17,148 bases of DNA, taken from NCBI GenBank assembly GCA_937876055.1, contig CALEIW010000133.1, positions 1 through 17,148 on the forward strand, written 5' to 3'. The DNA is from an uncultured euryarchaeote. Lineage in GTDB: Archaea; Thermoplasmatota; Poseidoniia; Poseidoniales; Thalassarchaeaceae. Under the pieces are notes generated by a model that ran no database searches, was not told where the DNA came from, and was given only the letters and a program-made list of their open reading frames with translations. Below, in pieces: positions 6,689 through 14,257 of this stretch. The position numbers and the translations under genes are program-made. Every line of letters begins with the position of its first letter. The first letter of the stretch is position 1.

Positions 6689-7147
6689 ATGGTATCCGTA
6701 GGCGACATGGCACCGGACTTCGAATTGATGGCATTTGACAAAAATATGGTTAGACTTTCCGATTCTATTGGCAACCGAGTGGTTTTACTGTTTTATCCAG
6801 CCGCGTTTAGTGGCGTCTGTACAAAAGAAATGTGTACAGTTTCTGATTCTATGAATCGTTTGGAAGCCGCAGAGGCGGAAGTTTTCGGAATTTCTGTAGA
6901 TGGAATTTTTGCTAATGCCGCCTTTGCTGATGCCAATGAAATAAACTTCCCATTACTATCTGATACAAATCGTCAGGCAACCCGAGCCTATGGGGTCGAG
7001 ATTCCTTTTGTAATGCCTGAATACACTGCTTCCCAAAGGTCGGTATTTGTTATCGATGAGGTCGGAAAGATATCATATGCATGGGTCGCGGAAAATCCAG
7101 GCATAGAACCGGATTACGAAGCGATTCTTGAGCACTTAGAATCTTGA
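6689..7147 (+). CDS. Peroxiredoxin (AhpC/TSA family, AhpE/PrxQ-like)
   Basis: A thiol peroxidase that reduces hydrogen peroxide or organic hydroperoxides in the cytoplasm. It has 152 residues from the ATG at 6689; a TTG five codons earlier is an alternative, but the ATG gives the standard opening VSVGDMAPDFEL. The active-site motif is YPAAFSGVC: P37, S41 (Ser where Thr is usual, an accepted variant) and C44 as the peroxidatic cysteine. C49, five residues later, sits where the resolving cysteine of PrxQ-type enzymes lies, so an intramolecular disulfide is plausible. A later Arg (in ASQRSVFVID) fits the conserved catalytic arginine. The short length and the FSGVC context resemble AhpE-type enzymes. 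The stop is three bases from the stop of the convergent M28 peptidase gene. The electron donor cannot be told from the window. Confidence 0.88.
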   Translation: MVSVGDMAPDFELMAFDKNMVRLSDSIGNRVVLLFYPAAFSGVCTKEMCTVSDSMNRLEAAEAEVFGISVDGIFANAAFADANEINFPLLSDTNRQATRAYGVEIPFVMPEYTASQRSVFVIDEVGKISYAWVAENPGIEPDYEAILEHLES

Positions 7148-7150
7148 AAG

Positions 7151-8866
7151 TCAATCGCCGTAGGCGAGGTAGTACACCAATGATCCGTAGATTATTCCCG
7201 AGACAGCTAGGCTTTCTTCATTGAATCTGTCCATATTGTCTAGATATGTGTGATATTCCATGGACCCTGAGCCATAGCAAACCACAGCCCTGCCGTATTG
7301 TTTTCCATCCGACTCATCTTCATCGATATTGTATACGAATGGAGCGTGGTCCGAGTTGTACGGCATGTCCGTATCATCAAGTTTGCGAACTTGGATATTG
7401 TAACGGTCTGCAAGTTCTGGATATTCTTGTTTGAATTTCTCTGATATACCTCTGATATGGCTAACGTCTGTGTTATGGTTTCCAAACAAAGTGACACCCG
7501 AATTTCTTTCGACGTCGACGTGATTCATGTCTAAATTAATGTATAGACGAAGATTATCATAGAGGTTGTTTCGATGTTTATCTACCCATGCTCTAGATCC
7601 AAACAATCCTTCTTCCTCCCCTCCCCAAGTACAGAAGTAAATCGTGTGTTTTGGAGTTCCCATTTGACTTTCAATTAATCCGAATTGTCGGGCCATTTCT
7701 AGAACAGTGGCAGTCCCTGAAGAATCGTCTACAGCACCTTGTGCCATGTATACAGTATCATGGTGTGCGCCGATAATTATCAAAGAATCAGACTCTCCTT
7801 GAATAATTCCACAAGGAACTTTGACAGTGGCTTCACCTGCATTCTCAACATAGGTCATAAATTGTAATCTACCATCCTGATTAATCACATTGTCAATTAT
7901 TGTCTGACCGACACTTTGGCTGACCATTATGAATCCCATGTCGATGGGTATATTCTCAATTGCCGAGATGTCGACCGATTTGAAGTAAGGAATACAATCT
8001 CCGGAAACCAATTCATCACAATTCTGTCTTTCATTAATCAGGATTAATCCTTCAACATCGTTTTCTGATGCTCTCTTGAACAGGGCGGTATTGGATTCGG
8101 TTTCTTCAGTCATATGTATCAGAACAACAGACCCCGCTCCAGTAGTCCAATCCGCACTTTCATTTCCTGTACCTAAGTCTACAACATCTATATCATCGAC
8201 ATATCGAATGAATGACGAGCCGGAATATCCCTGCAAAACAAAATCACTTCTGTGTTCAAAGCTAATGAAATCAGCATTGACATCAGTGGCGCCACAAGCA
8301 AAAGCAGGTAAGGTTTGGCCTACATCTCCTGCATGACAGATTCCCAATTCCGGTTCATCATCAATAACAAACATTGGAACGTCAAAATCCTCAATGGTTG
8401 ATGGAATCCCCATCGAAGTAAAATTTCCTTTGATAAAATCCGCAGTGTTGTGTTCTTCGATAGTTCCTGACATTCTGCCCTCCCATTCTGGGTGTCCTAG
8501 ATCTACCAGACTCTGTGCATATCCTCTAGCACTCGTTGGGTCAAACTCGATTAATTGGTAATCAGGTTCTCCCTGAATCCATTCGATTACATCATCACCA
8601 TACAGTAATGCTCCTCCCATAGTACCAATTAGCATGATTCCTATCACAGCCAAAACCGATACTGGCAGTTGTTTCACTCGCCCTACAATACTTCGTCCAT
8701 TAGGCGGGCTTGCTTCGTCGGCTATTTCTGCATCAAGGACATCATTTGGGATGGTGTGCTCCTCAAGTCTAGCCACTAAATCAGCCTTCTTTCCACCAAC
8801 TGAAAGCCCACGGCTTTTGCACTCCTCTTTCAGTTGTGCTACGGTAAGTGACTCCCAGTTCGTCAT
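7151..8866 (-). CDS. Membrane-anchored M28 family zinc aminopeptidase with N-terminal SAP domain
   Basis: A 571-residue protein from the ATG at 8866 (a GTG six codons earlier is possible; neither has a clear Shine-Dalgarno). Residues 8-38 match the SAP helix-extension-helix motif (LTVAQLKEECKSRGL then KKADLVARLEEH), usually DNA-binding. A linker and one membrane helix follow (about 68-90), with basic residues before it and acidic ones after, so the N-terminus faces the cytoplasm. A PA-like insert (about 240-325, VVLIHM then EGLILINE) precedes the peptidase core. M28 zinc ligands are visible: H368 (GAHHD), D380 (AVDDSSG), E418, D446 (INLDM) and H507 (SDHAPF), with catalytic E417 (GGEEEGLFGS). 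The catalytic domain is therefore expected outside the cell, releasing amino acids from peptides. A SAP domain on such an enzyme is unusual. Substrate preference cannot be predicted. Confidence 0.88.
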   Translation of the reverse strand: MTNWESLTVAQLKEECKSRGLSVGGKKADLVARLEEHTIPNDVLDAEIADEASPPNGRSIVGRVKQLPVSVLAVIGIMLIGTMGGALLYGDDVIEWIQGEPDYQLIEFDPTSARGYAQSLVDLGHPEWEGRMSGTIEEHNTADFIKGNFTSMGIPSTIEDFDVPMFVIDDEPELGICHAGDVGQTLPAFACGATDVNADFISFEHRSDFVLQGYSGSSFIRYVDDIDVVDLGTGNESADWTTGAGSVVLIHMTEETESNTALFKRASENDVEGLILINERQNCDELVSGDCIPYFKSVDISAIENIPIDMGFIMVSQSVGQTIIDNVINQDGRLQFMTYVENAGEATVKVPCGIIQGESDSLIIIGAHHDTVYMAQGAVDDSSGTATVLEMARQFGLIESQMGTPKHTIYFCTWGGEEEGLFGSRAWVDKHRNNLYDNLRLYINLDMNHVDVERNSGVTLFGNHNTDVSHIRGISEKFKQEYPELADRYNIQVRKLDDTDMPYNSDHAPFVYNIDEDESDGKQYGRAVVCYGSGSMEYHTYLDNMDRFNEESLAVSGIIYGSLVYYLAYGD

Positions 8867-8938
8867 AGGATACCGAAAATTCACGGCTGATGCCTCACTC
8901 TTGAACCCAACCTGTACTGGAGCGTAATTTGAATCGAT

Positions 8939-9514
8939 TCACTGAGAGCCGATTTCATCTCCAGTCCAGCGTTTTCCAATTTCATGGTCTATATTTAATT
9001 GGTCAAGGATTCTAGCAACGATGAAATCAACCATGTCTTCAAGCGTTTGGGGTTTATTGTAAAATCCAGGGCTTGCAGGAAGAATTACCACACCCCATTC
9101 AGAAAGATTTGCCATTGCTCTAAGATGAGGTGTTGCATAGGGTGCTTCCCTAGGAACTAGGATGAGTTTTCGCCTCTCTTTCATCGCTACCAATGCACTT
9201 CTGGTTGCCAGATTATCTGAAATCCCATTTGCTATTTTTCCAATTGTAGTTCCACTTGCGGGGCAAACGATGTACGCATCAAAACGGGCAGATCCTGATG
9301 CTGACTTGGCTGCAAGATTGTTGTTTTGCTCTAAAATAACTGAATCGTTGGCTAGATCTTCTGGAGATTTACCACATTCTAATTCTAGATTTAATGCTCC
9401 TTCGCGAGTGACAATCAGGTGGGTTTTCCAGCCTGCTTCGCAAAGAGCTTCCAATAGTCTAACTCCATATCGTGCCCCCGATGCGCCGGTAATTGCAACA
9501 ACTGCTTCACCCAT
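8939..9514 (-). CDS. ubiX: Flavin prenyltransferase UbiX
   Basis: UbiX joins a dimethylallyl group to FMN, making the prenyl-FMN cofactor of UbiD-type decarboxylases. The protein is 191 residues from the ATG at 9514, the usual length. Signatures: AITGASGARYGVRLLEAL near the N-terminus (FMN binding), the SASGS loop at 71-75, CPASGTTIGKIANGISDNL (84-102), ERRKLILVPREAPY (113-126) and LPASPGFYNKPQTLEDMVDF (145-164). ATGs at 9517 and 9514 are adjacent; GAGGG seven bases before the second favours 9514. The frame also extends to a GTG at 9544. No UbiD partner is in the window. In archaea, prenyl-FMN can serve a UbiD-like decarboxylase of the modified mevalonate pathway or quinone synthesis; which applies here is open. 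It is transcribed in the same direction as the aminotransferase gene upstream, but an 83-base gap with promoter-like signals suggests its own start. Confidence 0.93.
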   Translation of the reverse strand: MGEAVVAITGASGARYGVRLLEALCEAGWKTHLIVTREGALNLELECGKSPEDLANDSVILEQNNNLAAKSASGSARFDAYIVCPASGTTIGKIANGISDNLATRSALVAMKERRKLILVPREAPYATPHLRAMANLSEWGVVILPASPGFYNKPQTLEDMVDFIVARILDQLNIDHEIGKRWTGDEIGSQ

Positions 9515-9521
9515 CATTTCA

Positions 9522-9526
9522 CCCTC
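9522..9526 (-). promoter_or_regulatory. Shine-Dalgarno GAGGG deciding the ubiX start at 9514
   Basis: GAGGG on the minus strand with a 7-base spacer to the ATG at 9514; the spacer to the ATG at 9517 would be only 4 bases. Confidence 0.55.
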
Positions 9527-9555
9527 ATTTGTCTCCACGAGCACATTGTCGGTAG

Positions 9556-9563
9556 ATTATCAA
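9556..9563 (-). promoter_or_regulatory. Candidate promoter box (TTGATAAT) for ubiX
   Basis: TTGATAAT on the minus strand, centred about 46 bases before the ubiX ATG, which carries a Shine-Dalgarno. The implied leader is about 20 bases. It resembles the TTGAA-type boxes before other genes in this window. Inference. Confidence 0.3.
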
Positions 9564-9570
9564 CTACTTC

Positions 9571-9586
9571 TATTCATGTATTCATG
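9571..9586. repeat. Perfect 8-bp tandem repeat in the ubiX upstream region
   Basis: TATTCATG occurs twice in direct succession (9571-9578 and 9579-9586), followed by AA so that TTCATGAA (9581-9588) is also a palindrome. It lies just upstream of the candidate ubiX promoter box and just after the aminotransferase stop. It could be an operator or part of a basal element, or chance. Confidence 0.4.
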
Positions 9587-9597
9587 AAAATAATAAT
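9586..9597 (-). terminator. T-rich tract after the aminotransferase stop
   Basis: Directly after the TAA at 9600-9598 the minus strand reads ATTATTATTTTC. Archaeal transcription often ends at T-rich tracts without a hairpin, so this may end the lipA-to-aminotransferase transcript. It could instead act as an AT-rich promoter element of ubiX. Confidence 0.3.
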
Positions 9598-10782
9598 TTA
9601 GAGATTTTTTTGCAATATTTCTGCTAGGTATTCATACTCTTCAATAGCATTGTAAAGGTAAGCAGAAATTCGGAAATATCTCATTTTATGGTGTGGCCAA
9701 GGGAACACTGGAACTTGGATACCGAATTCATCGAGCAGTTTGTTGTGAAGTGGGTCACCCATAATGTCTGCACCCCCTGAATATGTTCCTGGTAAGTCAA
9801 TTGTAGCCATTGAAGATATCATCGAATCTGGAGTTGGCGGATCGGTTCCTAGACTCTCGCAAAGAAGATTTCTTGCTTTCAAAGCGAGAGAATTATTATG
9901 TTCCATAATTTCATCAAATCCTCCTGAAACCATTGATTTGAGAGTCTCAATGGATTTAGGAATACACAGAATTGCAGTTGGGTCTCTAGTTCCTTGCCAA
10001 TCAAATTCGAATCTGAATTTTTCTTGAGGAGATAAATCTGCACTGTGTCCATGACTAATTGTGAGTGGTTTAGTTTCTTTTTTCTTGTCTTCTCTAATGT
10101 GTAGGAATGCCGACCCTTTCGGGCTACAGAGCCATTTGTGACAGTTCCCAGTCACCCAAGCCACATCTAATTTAGCCAAATCCATCGGTACTATGCCTGG
10201 GCCGTGTGCTGCATCAAGCAACACATCGACTCCCCTCGATTGAAATTCTTCGACAAGTTTCTCAAATGGCATTCTAAGTCCTGTGGGGCTTGTTACTGTG
10301 TCAATCATTACTAGAACTGTTTTAGGAGAAATTGCAGCCAACAAGGGTTCAATGATTTCTTCTTCCGAATCACATCTAAATGGCAGGTCTACTACTACAA
10401 CCTTAGCGCCCCATCTGGATGCTACGAAATCGATTGCATTCCAACATGCTTGATACGAATGATTTGGAATGATTATTTCGTCTCCTTGATTTAGAATCAA
10501 ACTTCTAAGGACAGTATTTACGCCACTAGTGGCATTTTGACAAAAGGTCATACCATCGGGATCAGCATTGAGAAATTTTGAGAGTTCAAGGCTTGCGAAA
10601 TTCATATTTTCGAAAGCCTCTCTTTCAAAGAACCGGACAGGGTCTGATTCTAGATGTAATCTCAAGCGATTTTGTTCTTCCAATACCATATTCGGAGTCG
10701 CTCCAAAGGAGCCATGGTTTAGGAAAGTCACATCAGGGTCCAACGACCAATATTTCTCCAGATGGCTTCTATTTGGCCTCAT
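9598..10782 (-). CDS. Class-V aminotransferase-fold PLP enzyme (isopenicillin N epimerase-like)
   Basis: A PLP-dependent enzyme of 394 residues from the ATG at 10782, which overlaps the lipB stop by four bases (ATGA); a TTG seven codons earlier is less likely. The opening FLNHGSFGATPNMV, the PVRFFERE segment and the late GTRDPT motif match the CefD-like branch of class V, which also includes sulfoxide lyases and cysteine desulfurase-like enzymes. The Schiff-base lysine is K216 in GNCHKWL; D190 and H193 (LLDAAHGPG) contact the cofactor. The cysteine-bearing active loop of true cysteine desulfurases is not evident, so a direct desulfurase role is unlikely but not excluded. The actual reaction cannot be named from sequence; members of this branch perform epimerisation, C-S lysis or transamination. 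Overlap with lipB suggests coupled translation and possible involvement with the lipoate/2-oxoacid dehydrogenase operon. Confidence 0.88.
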   Translation of the reverse strand: MRPNRSHLEKYWSLDPDVTFLNHGSFGATPNMVLEEQNRLRLHLESDPVRFFEREAFENMNFASLELSKFLNADPDGMTFCQNATSGVNTVLRSLILNQGDEIIIPNHSYQACWNAIDFVASRWGAKVVVVDLPFRCDSEEEIIEPLLAAISPKTVLVMIDTVTSPTGLRMPFEKLVEEFQSRGVDVLLDAAHGPGIVPMDLAKLDVAWVTGNCHKWLCSPKGSAFLHIREDKKKETKPLTISHGHSADLSPQEKFRFEFDWQGTRDPTAILCIPKSIETLKSMVSGGFDEIMEHNNSLALKARNLLCESLGTDPPTPDSMISSMATIDLPGTYSGGADIMGDPLHNKLLDEFGIQVPVFPWPHHKMRYFRISAYLYNAIEEYEYLAEILQKNL

Positions 10783-11465
10783 GCAACCAACTCCACAGTC
10801 CAATCTTCAGGTTGCATTGGTACCCTATCGAGATATTCTTCGGCAAGGACTAGCAATGCTTCTTCCAACCTCGCACGATCTAGGATTCTCCCTTCTAGGT
10901 CATGGGTGTGGCCGAGGGCTTGCAGGGAAGTGGTCATGCCAGCAGGAAGCCCACAACAAGAAAGGGCCTCTACTCGGTTAGGATTTGTATTGTAATTTAG
11001 AGCGAGACCATGGCGGCTTACCCAATGCTTGAAGGCCAGTCCAATGGAACATACTTTGTATCCTTCCAACCAAACACCCATCATCCTTTCATCGCGATAT
11101 CCTTCTATCCCACAATCAGCAAGAGCGGCCATAACCCAATCCTCAAGTCGATTGATTATCTTTCGAACAGATTGTTCCCCAACTTGCCACTTGATTATTG
11201 GATAAACAACCAATTGACCCGGTCCATGATAAGTCATCCCTCCGCCTCTATCTACGACTCTCGTTGGATAATCAGATAACGCGGGGTCCTCCAAGGAGCC
11301 GTCTCTTTCCGCCTTGGGCCCAAGTGTTACCACCTCAGGGTGTTGAACTAGAATCAAGGTATCTGGTATTTCATCTGAAATTCGTTTTTCTTGTAGCCTT
11401 GACATAGCAGCGTCGACCGCTTCATGTGACTCAATTCCGGCTCTAAGGATTTGCAATTCTAGCAA
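10779..11465 (-). CDS. lipB: Octanoyl-ACP:protein N-octanoyltransferase LipB
   Basis: LipB moves an octanoyl group from a carrier protein to the lipoyl-domain lysine of E2 proteins, the first step of de novo lipoylation. The protein has 228 residues, typical. The LipB signature is clear: VVDRGGGMTYHGPGQLVVYP at 70-89, then the catalytic lysine K137 in EGYKVCSIGL, RHGLALN at 151-157, and the acyl-accepting cysteine C171 in SCCGLPAGMTTS. The presence of the Lys/Cys dyad separates it from biotin ligases and LplA. The start is TTG at 11465, backed by GGAGG with a 7-base spacer; no nearby in-frame ATG keeps the N-terminal strand. It follows lpd by 24 bases and overlaps the next gene by four. The octanoyl donor is open, since archaea generally lack bacterial-type fatty acid synthesis. 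Confidence 0.93.
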   Translation of the reverse strand: MLELQILRAGIESHEAVDAAMSRLQEKRISDEIPDTLILVQHPEVVTLGPKAERDGSLEDPALSDYPTRVVDRGGGMTYHGPGQLVVYPIIKWQVGEQSVRKIINRLEDWVMAALADCGIEGYRDERMMGVWLEGYKVCSIGLAFKHWVSRHGLALNYNTNPNRVEALSCCGLPAGMTTSLQALGHTHDLEGRILDRARLEEALLVLAEEYLDRVPMQPEDWTVELVA

Positions 11466-11472
11466 AACCGCC

Positions 11473-11477
11473 CCTCC
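11473..11477 (-). promoter_or_regulatory. Shine-Dalgarno GGAGG deciding the TTG start of lipB
   Basis: GGAGG on the minus strand, 7 bases before the TTG at 11465. It lies in the short lpd-lipB gap and is the main evidence for a TTG start. Confidence 0.7.
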
Positions 11478-11489
11478 ATTTTTTTTGAA

Positions 11490-12926
11490 TCATGCCGAGT
11501 GGATAGCGTGACCCAGGGTCTTCAATACTCCTTCATGGAATGCCTCAGTCATTGTCGGGTGCGCATGAACGGTATCGGCAATATCTTCCAATAAAGCACC
11601 CATTTCTAGAGCCAGAACAAATTCACCATGTAATTCAGCAACGTGGCTACCAACGGCCTGAATTCCAAGAATGACATGGTCGGATTCACGAGCAGTAACC
11701 CGAATGAATCCAGCGGTTTTCTCAGCTTCCAATGTTAGCGCTCGACCGTTTGCTGCTAGAGGGAATTTTCCGGTTATGATTTCTTCTCCTCTTTCTTTCG
11801 CTTCATCAGGAGACAATCCAACAGAGACGATTTCAGGCTCGGTAAAGACGATTGCTGGAATCGCCACCTTATCGAAATCTCTGTTATGTCCTGCTAAGAT
11901 TTCAGCCACCATTTCACCTTGAGAAGAGGCCTTGTGGGCTAACATAGGCTCACCTGCCACATCGCCGATGGCGTAAACACCGGGTACATTGGTTCTACAT
12001 TGTCGGTCGATACGAATGAAGCGCCCTCCTGTGTCCATTCTGACACCCATATTTTCCAATCCCCATCCTTTGGTATTCGGACTTCTGCCAACGGTTACTA
12101 ACACCTTATCGACTTTGATTGTCTGTTCTTCTCCATCCTTCTCAAAGGTCAAATGCGCTTTGCGACTTGCTCCTTTGCCTTTGATTTCAGTACCGCGAGC
12201 AAGAGCATTTGTATGAACTGCGACCTTATGTTTTTTCAACCAAATTTCTAGAGGCCGTCGAATTTCTTTGTCCATTATTCCAAGAATTGAATCCATTCCT
12301 TCTACAACGGTTACATCAGTCCCCAATTTCGCTAAAGCACAACCCAATTCTAGTCCGATGTAACCACCGCCTACGATAGCGGCGGATTTTGGTAACTTTT
12401 GTAGATCTAAAGCACCGGTAGAAGATAGTACAAATTCCTCGTCACAGGGCATGAATGGTAAGTCGATATGACTTGAACCGGTTGCAATAATTACGTTTTC
12501 AGCCTCAATTTCGAGAGCCCCATCAGAAGTTTCTACAGTACATTTCTTTGGTCCCGTAAAGGTCGCCCAGCCCTTCAATAATTCTGCCCCAGCGCCTTTC
12601 AAAAGTGCCTCTACACCTTTATTCAATCGTTCTACTATTGCATCTTTCCAACCGACCAAAGCAGCCATGTCAATTTCAGGATCTGAAGCAACAGATAGTC
12701 CCATATGGCCTCCTTCACTTGCGTGTTGCTGCAAAGATTCGAATCTCTCAGCAGCATGAATAATTGCCTTGCTTGGAATACAGCCCCTAATCAAACAGGT
12801 TCCACCTGCTTTGTCTCCTTCAACAATCACCGTATCTAATCCGAGTTGGGCACTGCGTATCGCGGCAACATATCCTCCGGGTCCTGCTCCTACTACGAGC
12901 ACCTTACACTTGCGAGTTTCAGTCAT
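11490..12926 (-). CDS. lpdA: Dihydrolipoamide dehydrogenase (E3)
   Basis: E3 reoxidises the dihydrolipoyl arm of E2 using FAD and NAD+. The protein has 478 residues, the normal length. The FAD-binding VVGAGPGGY (11-19) is followed by the redox disulfide C44/C49 in GGTCLIRGCIPSKA. A second Rossmann motif for NAD (AIVGGGYIGLELG) lies in the middle, then the FAD-contacting YAIGDVAGEPMLAHKA. The C-terminal interface domain holds the catalytic pair H456/E461 in HAHPTMTEAF. The usual LNxGC is LIRGC here, a minor change next to the active cysteine. The ATG at 12926 has a GAGG that overlaps the E2 stop (TGAGG), 7 bases away, indicating coupled translation. It lies between E2 and lipB, so it most likely serves this operon's complex. 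Confidence 0.96.
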   Translation of the reverse strand: MTETRKCKVLVVGAGPGGYVAAIRSAQLGLDTVIVEGDKAGGTCLIRGCIPSKAIIHAAERFESLQQHASEGGHMGLSVASDPEIDMAALVGWKDAIVERLNKGVEALLKGAGAELLKGWATFTGPKKCTVETSDGALEIEAENVIIATGSSHIDLPFMPCDEEFVLSSTGALDLQKLPKSAAIVGGGYIGLELGCALAKLGTDVTVVEGMDSILGIMDKEIRRPLEIWLKKHKVAVHTNALARGTEIKGKGASRKAHLTFEKDGEEQTIKVDKVLVTVGRSPNTKGWGLENMGVRMDTGGRFIRIDRQCRTNVPGVYAIGDVAGEPMLAHKASSQGEMVAEILAGHNRDFDKVAIPAIVFTEPEIVSVGLSPDEAKERGEEIITGKFPLAANGRALTLEAEKTAGFIRVTARESDHVILGIQAVGSHVAELHGEFVLALEMGALLEDIADTVHAHPTMTEAFHEGVLKTLGHAIHSA

Positions 12927-12933
12927 TTTGTTC

Positions 12934-12938
12934 CCTCA
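12934..12938 (-). promoter_or_regulatory. Stop/Shine-Dalgarno overlap (TGAGG) between E2 and lpdA
   Basis: The minus strand reads TGAGG: the E2 stop TGA at 12938-12936 shares bases with GAGG, 7 bases before the lpdA ATG at 12926. Confidence 0.5.
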
Positions 12939-14255
12939 CATGAAAATTAATGCAGGATGTTCAAGCATACGCTTTAGTGACTGCACTAAGGCTGCTCCAT
13001 CAGCCCCATCGACGATTCTATGATCAAATGAGCTAGATACATTCATGATTCTGCGAACCACAATTTCCCCTTTTCTAACCACAGGCATTTCACGCGCTTT
13101 GTGAACGCCTAATATAGCAACTTCAGGGTGGTTGATAATCGGAGTTGCTCCAAGTCCTCCATCTCTTCCGAGGCTAGTAATTGTGAAGGTAGAACCTGTA
13201 AGGTCGTCAAGCGAAGCGGTTCCATCTCTTGCTGCACCGGATACCCTCTGCATTTCTGCTGCTGCCTGCCAAACATCCATCGCTTCAGCGTGCTTTACCA
13301 CAGGGACGAATAGACCTCTATCGGTTTGAGTTGCGATTCCTAAGTTAACAGCCCCATACCTTCGAGCAATTCCATTTGCTTCGTCATAATGTCCATTACA
13401 TTCAGGATGATTCGGCATTATTTTTGCTAGAGCCATCATGATGAATGGAAGATAGGTCAATTTCGGTTGTTCTGGAGATTTTGTTGCATTAAGGAATTGC
13501 CGTAACTCCTCCAATTCTGTAACATCGATTTCCTCGAAGTAAGAGAAATGTGGAATATGGCGCTTGGAGATTGTCATTGCTTCTGCAATCTTCCTCCTTA
13601 ATCCAACGACCTTAATTTCCTCAACATCACTTCTTCGGGTAGTGTACGCGACTGGGGCTGCGCCTTGCACCATGCCTCCAGCGGCGATGAATGCATCAAG
13701 GTCTGCGTGACGGATTCGACCCGCTGGTCCGCTACCGCGAACCGATGCTAGATCAACTCCTGCCTCGCGTGCACGCCTACGAACAGCCGGACTGGCCAGA
13801 GCTTTACCTCCTGAACCAACACTGGATTCAGTTGGTGTGGAAACCGATGGTAATGGAGCTGGCGATGAAATTGCTGGCACAGGGGGAGGTGCGACTGGTT
13901 CAGTAGCCACAGGTGGAGGAGTTTTCGTTGGCTCCGGCTCGGATACAACCTTAGGTTCAGCGGTTTTTTCTGGTTTTGGTTGTTTTTCCTCAACTGAATC
14001 GACTGGGCTCTCGCCACCCTCTCCGAATTCAACCAACACAGCACCAACCGCTACCATATCACCCACGCCACCATGTAGAGCGGATATTGTTCCATCATGA
14101 GGTGAGGGGATTGTCACAGTCGCCTTATCTGTCATCACATCCACAAGTGCATCATCTTCGGAGACAGAATCTCCAACGGATACGTGCCATTCCACGATTT
14201 CTCCTTCTACTACTCCTTCTCCAATATCAGGTAGTTTGAATACGCGATTTGTCAT
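12936..14255 (-). CDS. bkdB: 2-oxoacid dehydrogenase E2, dihydrolipoyl acyltransferase
   Basis: The E2 core transfers the acyl group from E1 to CoA through its lipoyl arm. The protein has 439 residues. Domains: one lipoyl domain (about 1-80) with the modified lysine K44 in VMTDKATV; a flexible Pro/Glu/Thr/Val-rich linker (82-150); the peripheral subunit-binding domain (about 152-192, ASPAVRRRAREAGVDL then GPAGRI) that holds E1/E3; a second linker; and the catalytic domain from about 210 with H412 and D416 in DHRIVDGADG. The open frame extends 46 codons upstream, but the start is placed at the ATG at 14255 because GGAGG lies 7 bases before it and the lipoyl domain begins there. An ATG at 14261 overlaps the E1 beta stop but is only one base from the GGAGG. 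The single lipoyl domain and neighbouring E1 suggest the branched-chain type. Confidence 0.95.
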   Translation of the reverse strand: MTNRVFKLPDIGEGVVEGEIVEWHVSVGDSVSEDDALVDVMTDKATVTIPSPHDGTISALHGGVGDMVAVGAVLVEFGEGGESPVDSVEEKQPKPEKTAEPKVVSEPEPTKTPPPVATEPVAPPPVPAISSPAPLPSVSTPTESSVGSGGKALASPAVRRRAREAGVDLASVRGSGPAGRIRHADLDAFIAAGGMVQGAAPVAYTTRRSDVEEIKVVGLRRKIAEAMTISKRHIPHFSYFEEIDVTELEELRQFLNATKSPEQPKLTYLPFIMMALAKIMPNHPECNGHYDEANGIARRYGAVNLGIATQTDRGLFVPVVKHAEAMDVWQAAAEMQRVSGAARDGTASLDDLTGSTFTITSLGRDGGLGATPIINHPEVAILGVHKAREMPVVRKGEIVVRRIMNVSSSFDHRIVDGADGAALVQSLKRMLEHPALIFM

Positions 14256-14257
14256 TT

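Noticed and set aside
7155..7167. Small inverted repeat TCGCC-GTA-GGCGA between convergent genes
   Set aside because: It is only five base pairs with a three-base loop, lies within the last codons of the peptidase gene, and has no T-rich tract next to it, so I do not call it a terminator.
13691..14239. Several overlapping plus-strand frames opposite the E2 linker and lipoyl domain
   Set aside because: They are antisense to a well-supported gene in a Pro/Thr/Val-rich repeat-like region, where such frames open by chance. They have no recognisable domains.
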